Below, piece by piece: positions 56,364 to 64,000 of a DNA stretch of 64,000 nt. The stretch lies in assembly GCA_026122225.1 (NCBI GenBank), contig JANEZZ010001870.1, forward strand, positions 310,001-374,000, given 5' to 3'. Position 1 is the first letter of the stretch, and every line of letters begins with the position of its first letter. The notes under the pieces are model-generated. The model did not search any database, was not told the origin of the DNA, and saw nothing but the letters and a program-made list of their open reading frames with translations. Position numbers and translations under genes: made by a program. This stretch comes from Heloderma charlesbogerti. Taxonomy: Eukaryota; Chordata; Lepidosauria; Squamata; Helodermatidae.

Positions 56364-59300
56364 CAGTCATGTGAAAAAGAAAGTACACCCTCTTTGAGTT
56401 CTATGGTTTTACGTATCAAGACATAATAAAAATCATCTGGTCCTTAGCAGGTCTTAAAATTAGGTAAATACAACCTCAGATGAACAACAACACCTGACAT
56501 AGTACACCGTGTCATTATTTATTTTACAGAAATAAAGCCAAAATGGAGAAGCCATGTGTGAAAAACTAAGTACAACTTAAGATTCAGTAGCTTGTGGAAC
56601 CACCTTTAGCAGCAATAACTTGAAGCAATGGTTTTCTGTATGACTTTATCAGTCTCTCACATCGTTGTGGAGGAATTTCGGCCCGCTCTTCTTTACAACA
56701 TTGCTTCAGTTTGTTGAGGTTTGCGGGCATTTGTTTATGCACAGCTCTCTTAAGGTCCCGCCACAGCATTTCAGTCGGGTTGAGGTCTGGACTCTGGGCC
56801 ATTGCAACACCTTGATTATTTTCTTTTTCAGCCAATCTGTTGTAGATTTGCTGGTGTGCTTGGGTTCATTGTCCTTGGCCAATTTCGGCCAAGCTTCAGC
56901 TGTCGGACGATGGCCTCACATTTGACTGTAGAATACTTTGGTATACAGGGGAGGTCATGGTCGACTCAATGACTGCAAGGTGCCCAGGTCCTGTGGCTGC
57001 AAAACAAACCCAAATTATCACCCCTCCACCACCGTGCTTGACAGTTGGTATGAGATGTTTGTGCTGATATGCTGTGTTTGGTTTTCACCAAACGTGACGC
57101 TGCGCATTATGGCCAAACATCTCCACTTTGGTCTCGTCTGTCCAAAGGACATTGTTCCAGAGGTCTTGTGATTTGTTCAGATGCAACTTTGCAAACCTAA
57201 GCCGTGCTGCCATGATCTTGTTAGAGAGAAGAGGCTTTAACATGCTAACTGAGGCCTGTAGAGTCTGAGGTGTAACTCTTGGATGTTTTGCAATTTCTCT
57301 GAGCATTGCACGGTCTGCCCTTGGGTGAATTTGCTGGGACATCCACTCCTGGGAAGATTGGCAACTGTCTTGAATGTTTTCCATTTGTGAATAATCTTCC
57401 TCACTGTGGAATGATGGACTTTAAATTGTTTGGAAATGGCCTTATACCCCTTCCCAGATTGATGGGCAGCAACAATTGCTTCTCTAAGATCACTGTTGAT
57501 GTCTTTACTCTTTGGCATTCTGTTAACACACACCTGGATGCTCAAGACCAGCGAACCCCTGAGACTTCAGCTTTTATAGAAGTGGTCACACTTGCTGATG
57601 ATCAATTAATCAAGGGCATTTCATAGAATAGTAGAGTTGGAAGGGGGCCTACAAGGCCATCGAGTTCAACCCCCTACTCAATGCAGGAATCAGAGCATCC
57701 CTGACAGATGGCTGTCCACCCTCGTCTTGAACTCCTCCAGTGTGGGAGAGCCCACCACCTCCCTAGGTAATTGGTTCCATTGTCGTATTGCTCTAACAGT
57801 CAGGAGGGTTCTCCTGATGTCCAGCTGGAATCAGGCTTCCTGTAACTTGAGTCCATTATACTGTGTCCTGCACTCTGGGATGATGGAGAAGAGATCCTGG
57901 CCTTCCTCTCTGGGACAACCTTTCAAGTACTTGAAAAGCGATATCATAGCACCCCTCAGCTTCTCAAGGCTAAACATGCCCAGTTCTTTCAGTCTCTCTT
58001 CATAGGGCTTTGTTTCCAGTCCCGTGTTCATCTTTGTTGCCTTCCTCTGAACCCTCTCCAGCTTGTCTGCATCCTTCTTAAAGTGTGGTGCCCAGAACTG
58101 GACACAGTACTCCAGATGAGGCCTAAGCAGTGCTGAGTAGAGGGGAACTAGTACTTCCTGGGATTTGGAAGCGATGCTTCTATGAATGCAGCCCAAAAGA
58201 GCATTTGCCTTTTTTGCAGCCGCATCCCATTGTTGGCTCATATTCAGCTTGTGATTGACAACAATTCCAAGATCCTTCTCGCTTGTAGTGTTGTTGAGCC
58301 ATGTATCCCCTATCTTGTAACTGTGCATTTGGTTTCTTTTTCCTAGGTGCAGAACTTGGCATTGATCCCTATTAAGTGTCATTCTGTTGTTTTCTGCCCA
58401 GTGCTCCAGCCTATCAAGATCACTTTGAATTTTGTTTCTGTCTTCCAAAGTGTTAGCTGTCCTGCCCAATTTTGTGTCATCTGCAAATTTGATCAGCATT
58501 CTCTGCACCTCCTCCTCCGAGTCGTTAATAAAAATGTTGAACGGCACTGGGCCCAGGACTGAGCCCTGCGGTACCCCCCTCGTTACCTCTCCCCAGTTTG
58601 AGACGGTCCCGTTGATAAGCATTCTTTGAGTCCGATTCTGTAGCCAACTGTGGATCCGCTGGATTGTTGTTTCATCTAGCCCACTTTGAGCTAGTTTGCT
58701 CATCAGGATATCATGGGGCACTTTGTCGAAAGCTTTGCTGAAGTCGAGGTATATGTTGTCCACAGCATTCCCACAGTCCACAAGGGAGGTGACTTGATCA
58801 AAAAATGAGATCAGATTTTTCTGGCAGGACTTGTTCTTGACAAATCCATGTTGGCTTCGAGTAATCACTGCATTGTTTTCAAGGTGCTCACAGATGGATT
58901 GCTTTATCATCTGCTCCAGAGTTTTCCCAGGGATTGATGTCGGACCTCCTGGTCTGTAGTTCCCAGGTTCCTCCTTTTTACCCTTGTTGAAGATAGGGAC
59001 AACATTAGCCCTCCTCCAGTCATCTGGCACTTCATCCGTCCTCCATGATTTCTCAGAATAGACAGCGGTTCTGAGAGTTCTTCTGCCAGTTCCTTTATTT
59101 CTCTAGGATGCAGTTCATCTGGCCCTGGAGATTTGAACTCATTCAAAGTAATTAGGTGTTCCTTGACCATATTCCTATTGATCTCAAGCTGCAATCCCGC
59201 CCCTTCAGCCTGTACTTCGCCTTTGCCAGGGGGGTCAGAGACCCTCTTTTGGGAGAAGACTGAGCCAAAGTAGGAATTGAGCACCTCTGCCTTTTCTTTG

Positions 59301-61120
59301 TCATCTGTTATCATTTTGTCACCCTTAGCTGAACCACCATTTCTTTCCTCTGCCTTTTACTATGCACATAGCTGAAGAAAGCCTTTTTGTTGCTTTTAGC
59401 ATCCCTCGCTAACCTCAGTTCGTTCTCAACATAAGCCTTCCTGACGCCATCCCTGCAGTTCTGTGCTACCTGCCTGTACTCTTCCTTTGTTACTCGGCCT
59501 TCTTTCCACTTCCTGTATGTGTCCTTTTTTGTTTTCAGGTCATCTCTAATCTTTTTGTGGAGCCACATTGGCTTCTTCTGTTGTCTTCCACCTTTTTTCT
59601 TGTTGGAATTGTTTGTAATTGTGCCTTGAGAATTTTCTGTTTTAAAAGCTCCCACCCATCTTGGATTCCTTTTCTCGTTCACGTCGCTTGCCATGGGATC
59701 TTACTGATCATTGTTCTGAGTTTATTAAAATCAGCTTTCCTAAAATCCAGGGTACGCGTTTGACTACACTCAGCTTTTGCTTCCCTTAGAACCAAGAACT
59801 CAAGTACAACATGGTCGCTTTCCCCCAGAGTTTCTGTATCTGCTACTTTATTCGCTAAGTCATCTCTGTTGGTTAAGATCAAGTCAAGGATAGCCGATCC
59901 TCTAGTTCCTTCCTTTACTTTCTGTAGGAGGAAGTTATCTGCCACACAAGTGAGGAATTTCCTGGAGGGGCCATGTTTTGCAGAATTTGTCTCCCAACAA
60001 ATTTCGGGGAGATTGAAGTCCCCCATGACTACTACATCATACTTCCTTAAAACATTGGCTATTTGCTTTTCAAGAGTTTCATCTTTGTCTTCTCCTTGAT
60101 TGGGTGGCCGGTAGTAGACTCCGACCATCAGGTTCCTTTTATTCTTTGCTCCATTTATTTTGATCCAGATGCTCTCGATGGGGCTACCAAGCTCCTCCTC
60201 CTGTATTTCTGTGCAGAGATATGTATTTTTCACATACAGTGCAACCCCACCTCCCTTTCTGTTCCTCCTGTTCTTTTTGAACAAGTTATATCCTTCAGTT
60301 GCTGTATTCCAGTCATGAGAGTCATCCCACCAAGTCTCAGTTACACCTGTCAAGTCATACTTTCCCTCCTGTATTAAGAGTTCAAGTTTGTTCTTTGTTT
60401 CCTATACTCTGGGCATTAGTGTGTAGACATCGAAGACCATGTGCTTCATAGTCTGGCTTTCTTCCTACATGTTTGAGAAGAGTATTATTGGGCGCTATTA
60501 GAGCTGTTCCCTCCGTTGCGGTGCATGAGCCTTTGTCTATTGTTACCTCCAACTTTACGTCTCTCCCCCCCGTAGGATTCAGTTTAAAGCCCTCCTGATG
60601 ACGTTCTTCATGCTGTGGGCAAACACATTCTTCCCATCCTTTGAGAGGTGCAACCCGTCCCTTGCCAACAGTCCATCTTCCAGCAAGTATAGCCCGTGGT
60701 CCCAGAATCCAAATCTCTCTCGTTGGCACCACCTTCGTAGCCAGTCATTCACCCAGGGTATTTTTCATTCCCTTTCTATCCCTCTTCTAACTACTGGAAG
60801 TATGGATGAGAAAACTATCTGGGCCCCAAAGTTCTTGAGTTTCTTTCCCATTTGATTAGCAGCACCTGGCTGCTACTTAGCCTCTTCATACCTATGGAAG
60901 CAGTAAGGGTGTACTTAGTTTTTCACACATGGCTTCTCCATTTTGGCTTTATTTCTGTAAAATAAATAATGACACGGTGTAATATGTCAGGTGTTTTTGT
61001 TCATCTGAGGTTGTATTTACCTAATTTTACGACCTGCTAAGGACCAGATGATTTTTATTATGTCTTGATACGTAAAACCATAGAACTCAAAGAGGGTGTA
61101 CTTTCCTTTTCACATGACTG
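56364..61120 (-). mobile_element. Tc1/mariner transposon, split by CR1
   Basis: Perfect terminal CAGTCATGTG inverted ends lie inside TA duplications (56362-56363, 61121-61122), with longer inverted similarity (ACCCTCTTTGAGTTCTATGG and onward). The element without its CR1 is about 1.5 kb. Minus-strand transposase frames: MPKSKDINSDLREAIVAAHQ with HTH (YKAISKQFKVHHSTVRKIIH) at about 57516-57300, VLWTDETKVEMFG (first D), [21 protein letters not shown] (second D) and [15 protein letters not shown] (E region). Several frameshifts mean it is inactive. It lies in a TP53BP1 intron. Confidence 0.95.
57621..60861 (-). mobile_element. CR1 LINE, nearly full length, nested in Tc1
   Basis: 3.24 kb. Minus-strand frames: 60353-59679 endonuclease (TGVTETWWDDSHDWN, VGVYYRPPNQGED, VVMGDFNLPEICWE, LGESDHVVLEF), 59694-59311 linker (FFSYVHSKRQRKEM), 59314-58907 (SPGPDELHPREIKELA), 59030-57831 RT (QHGFVKNKSC, YLDFSKAFDKVPHDIL, GVPQGSVLGPVPFNIFI, IKFADDTKLG). 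The 3' end is at 57621 (plus-strand TCATAGAATAGTAG). Frameshifts separate the frames. It inserted at GGGCATTT|GATTAGC of the Tc1. Confidence 0.95.
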
Positions 61121-61122
61121 TA

Positions 61123-62376
61123 TGGAGAATCAAGTGGTCCCTTGGGCCTAGCAGGATCAAACAAATACCCTTGATAGAAGTGAGGAGTGCCCCAAACGAC
61201 TTGTCTGATGGCTTGATGATCCTCTCTTTCCAATGTGCTTTTGTGTCGCAGAATAATTTTTGGGAAGTACAGAAAGTAAAGCAAGCCACAAATGTCTATG
61301 TTAGCCTGGATGTGAGGTTACAAGGATAAGTTTCCTGACCTGCTGCTTTTACAATGAAGAGTGGGTTCCCCAGCTGAAGGCCAGGCCCTGAGAGAGAAAA
61401 ACAGGAGCTGATGTATTACAAAGGATGTTGCTTGTTTTCTCACCGTAGTTGTTTTGAGTGGGTTTTGAGCTGAGGGAGGAAGGAAGGGAAGGGGCACATA
61501 CCAGGCATTATCCTGCCCCCACTGGAGGGATCCTCAGAGGAACTGCTGGAGCTCCCAGAAAGTGAGGGCACCCCAGATCAGTCGCTGTCACCAGAGCAGG
61601 AGGAGCCTGGGCCCTCAGGGGAGATGGCTGCAGGTCCATCCCTGTCAGGGGGAGGGGTCTCTCCCTCTGAGGCAGGGGCTGAGCAACCCCCGGCCCCCAG
61701 GAGCATCATCACCTCAAGTGACAGGCTGATAGGACTCCCGTGAGAAGGAGTGGTAGCTTGCAAAGAAGGACTCTTCTGGAGAAAGTGACTCATGAGCAGA
61801 GCTCTGGCCAGAAAGCTGTAATGTACTGCAGCTGAGTCCTGGATGGGGCTCAGTAGGCTTTAGTGTTAAAAGCCTTCAGTGTCTGCCTAGCCAGTGCGGG
61901 AAACAGCGTCTTTACCAGGTCCTGGTGCCTCGTATCCTGTTTTCCTGACATTGCCTTGTGACTGAGCCTCCATGCTACTGACCTTGGACTCCTGCTTGAG
62001 TCCTGCTTCTTGGGCTGCATGTTGTAGCTGACTGTTCATCTGTGTTTTGACCTTGGCTGCTCTTCAGAGCTCCTTTTTGGATGGCTTCCTCTTGCCTGAT
62101 AAAACTGTGCTTTTGATCATTGCCCGCTGATTGACTTGCTTTTGGGTTGCCCCTAGTTTAGCCTGAGCCAAAGTAGGGTGGGCATGTGTGTGGGTTTGGC
62201 CGTATCCCTGTCATGCGTTGCAGGAAGCTTTGCTACGCAGCTTTCCTGATCCTTGATGGAGGCTCCTACTTTGTGCCCTTCCTCTTCATCCTACTAGGCT
62301 GGGCTTCGTAGTCATGGTGGCAGCATGTCAGGCGTGCAGCTGTTCTATTCTGAACCTTCTTTTTCTTCCTTTTTAG
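61123..62376. other. intron before the large TP53BP1 exon
   Basis: The 61470-62200 part is GC-rich and repetitive-looking (CCATCCCTGTCAGGGGGAGG, GAGCAGGAGGAGCCTGGG). It could be a degraded LTR-retroelement piece, but no boundaries, terminal repeats or coding frame can be supported. Confidence 0.35.
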
Positions 62377-63502
62377 GACACCTTTCTCGCGACTCCAAGC
62401 TTAGAGGAAGGGCCCAAGGCACAGACAGAGGAAGGAGGTGGTTCTGATGCCTGTCTGCCAGCAGATGGCTCTGAAGCCCCCAAGGCAGCAACAGCACCTT
62501 TCACAGAGGCCCGTTTGCCATTGCACTCAAGCGAGGCCTGTGCTTTGGCCCTATCTGCCAGTGAATGCAGCCAGTCTGTTGCGGGGGAGGGCAGGGTTAT
62601 GCATCCTGAGGAAATGGCCGCAGCACCTCGTGGTGCTTTGGCGGAGGAGCTTTGCTTGGTTGACCACTGCAGTGGACAGCCACTTAATGAGGACAGTCGA
62701 ACCATGTTTGTCCAGGCAACAGGAGGCTCCTCCGCTCTCCAAGTTGGAGTTGGAGATGACCTTGGAAATGAGGGCAACCTATTGGGCAAAGGAACTTTGG
62801 TACTGGAATATGCCGCTGTTCCAGAGACACCACATGAGGAACAAGGAAAAGCTAAGTTGCTGAGTGAAGAAGGGATTCCCCTTCACTTGATCCTTTCTCA
62901 GGAAGGAAAGGCAGCACAACAAGCAGAATCCTGTGCAACCGGAGGAAACTCTCAAGATGTGCCACAGGCAGCTGGAGAGCTGGCACACGCTGAACCAGAA
63001 AATGTAAAAGGAGACTGCTTGGAAGACTCCACAGAGGCCACTCTTGAAGGGCACTGCACACCCCAGAGGGCTGGCCCTAGAATGGTGCTGAAGCCCTCCG
63101 AAACCCAGCCCCAGTCTGTGCTGGAGGGCATTGGGTCCCAGCAGAGGGCCGAGCAAGGAAATGGGCCTGAGGGTGGGGAGCAAGCTGGGGAGAAGAAGAG
63201 CTGGCCGCTGCTGCCTCCAGGAGAAGGGGGGGATTTGCCAAGGCCCAAGCAGGACCAAACACCAGAGAAGAGGCCAGCAGCACTTCAAGGGCAAGGCAGC
63301 AGGGGGCCAGCCACCCTTCCAGGGAGCTGGATGACCACAGATGCTGTGCTGGGGAGCCTGCCCCTGCCGGGGATTGTGCAGCAGGCAGTCCATCCAGGGA
63401 ATGCGGCGGACCAGGCGGAGAGCCAGCAGAAGCCACGTGGGCTGGTGGGAGAAATGCAGCTGCGCCAAAGGGCCCCTGACATGTCTGCTAGCTTGCCCAT
63501 CG
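62377..63502 (+). CDS. TP53BP1: TP53BP1 large central exon
   Basis: The acceptor follows a long pyrimidine tract ending TTTTTAG (62370-62376) and the donor is GTAAGT at 63503. The exon is 1126 nt, phase 0 in and phase 1 out, with no stop. It starts DTFLATPSLEE, continuing the preceding exon's FSH exactly as human FSHDIFIPSPSLEE. Residue stretches SASECSQS, VPETPHEEQG and IPLHLILSQEG correspond in order to human STSEYSQS, IPETPCESQG and VPLHLSLTETQSQ. The rest is low-complexity, acidic and Gln/Pro-rich disordered sequence. This is the largest 53BP1 exon, shortened and diverged relative to mammals. The frame runs on to 63729 past the donor, but that tail is intron. Confidence 0.95.
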
Positions 63503-63589
63503 GTAAGTGTCCTGGATGTCCTGGAGCCTTGTGTGTGTCTGCAAGGGAGGAGCAGCAGGAAGTTTCCTGCTTGAGAGGTGTCCCTGTAA

Positions 63590-63790
63590 AGCAGGGGTGG
63601 GTGGGCAGCACAAGGGGCTCATGTGCCCCCCCTTTAGCTGCCACTGGAGGATTTGCAGTGGTGGCAAAAAAGGTAAATTTTACTTTAAAACAAGGTGCAT
63701 GGGAATGCATCTCTTCTCCCACCGCCTGAGCTGACAGCTTGGCAGCATTTAGCCTTCTGGATGGAGCCCTTGGCTGCCATCCAGTAGCCT
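63590..63790. repeat. unclassified interspersed repeat, shared with 47.1 kb
   Basis: AATTTTACTTTAAAACAAGG and CCCACCGCCTGAGCTGACAG match the complement of 47205-47310. It lies in the intron after the large TP53BP1 exon; the open frame crossing it is intron read-through. Confidence 0.5.
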
Positions 63791-63905
63791 CCTGCTCCCA
63801 TCTCTGGCATTTGTTGGGGGTGTGCCAAGCTGTGCTCACAGCACTGAAGAGCAGAGCACAGCAAACTCCTGGAGTGAGCTCACCACCTCTCGCATCTTGT
63901 TTCAG

Positions 63906-64000
63906 AAAGCCCCTTTCATTCTACCTTACTGAAGGAGGGAGATGACATTCAGCCCCTGACAAACATCACTCCGCCTCTTATTGGCCAGCTTAAAAAAGGC
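63906..64000 (+). CDS. TP53BP1: TP53BP1 exon, cut by window edge
   Basis: The acceptor TTTCAG (63900-63905) opens a phase-1 exon that is still open at the right edge. The peptide ESPFHSTLLKEGDDI then QPLTNITPPLIGQLKKG matches human 53BP1 ETPFHFTLPKEGDIIPPLTGATPPLIGHLK almost residue for residue. The tandem Tudor domains, the ubiquitin-dependent recruitment motif and the BRCT repeats that bind histone marks and p53 must lie to the right of this window. Confidence 0.95.

Noticed and set aside
63503..63729. Continuation of the TP53BP1 large exon frame
   Set aside because: A perfect GTAAGT donor and the next homologous exon at 63906 in matching phase show this is intron; it also contains a repeat.

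Overview
The window looks like nuclear DNA of a squamate reptile (lizard or snake). It has multi-exon vertebrate genes with GT-AG introns and CpG-island first exons. They sit in a dense repeat landscape of BovB/RTE, CR1, L3-like, L2-like and L1 LINEs, a Penelope-like element, a DIRS-like element, a Tc1/mariner, SPIN-type hAT ends, tRNA-derived SINEs, MITEs and solo LTRs. Many intact-looking BovB copies together with SPIN, DIRS and Penelope remnants point to a squamate. The species cannot be named from this sequence.

Two host genes are recognised, arranged head to head. (1) On the minus strand, the first coding exon of the long isoform of microtubule-associated protein 1A (MAP1A) lies in a CpG island at about 12.3-13.4 kb. 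The rest of MAP1A lies beyond the left edge, so positions 1-12980 are MAP1A intron 1. (2) On the plus strand, TP53BP1 (53BP1, DNA double-strand-break response) starts in a CpG island at about 32.35-33.6 kb. I place nine coding segments at 32741-33194, 34641-34802, 47869-47926, 51119-51306, 52194-52299, 52793-52884, 55144-55277, 62377-63502 and 63906 to the right edge. Splice phases agree at every junction and the peptides match the N-terminal half of vertebrate 53BP1. MAP1A and TP53BP1 are also divergent neighbours in the human genome, which supports both calls.

Layout. 1-12.3 kb: MAP1A intron 1, filled by an L2-like LINE split by an L1 insertion (with target-site duplication), which is itself split by CR1; then another L1, an LTR-like block, a Penelope-like element with a GIY-YIG remnant, and a CR1. 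12.3-13.4 kb: MAP1A promoter and exon. 13.5-32.3 kb: intergenic, holding an L2-like, a BovB, a SPIN-bounded GC-rich segment of unknown origin, a BovB nested in a CR1, a SINE, and a 6.3-kb foldback-like element. The foldback element has inverted arrays of tandem units and carries a nested solo LTR and a nearly complete L2-like LINE; it ends about 470 bp before the TP53BP1 start codon. 32.3-64 kb: TP53BP1 exons and introns. The introns hold a DIRS-like element with inverted ends and an internal complementary region, a young BovB, L3-like LINEs, a solo LTR, and a Tc1/mariner split by a nearly full-length CR1.

No CRISPR array, prokaryotic operon, rRNA gene or stand-alone tRNA gene is seen. The most puzzling piece is the GC-rich open frame with a consensus splice donor at 17.48-17.6 kb, which begins exactly where a SPIN terminus stops.
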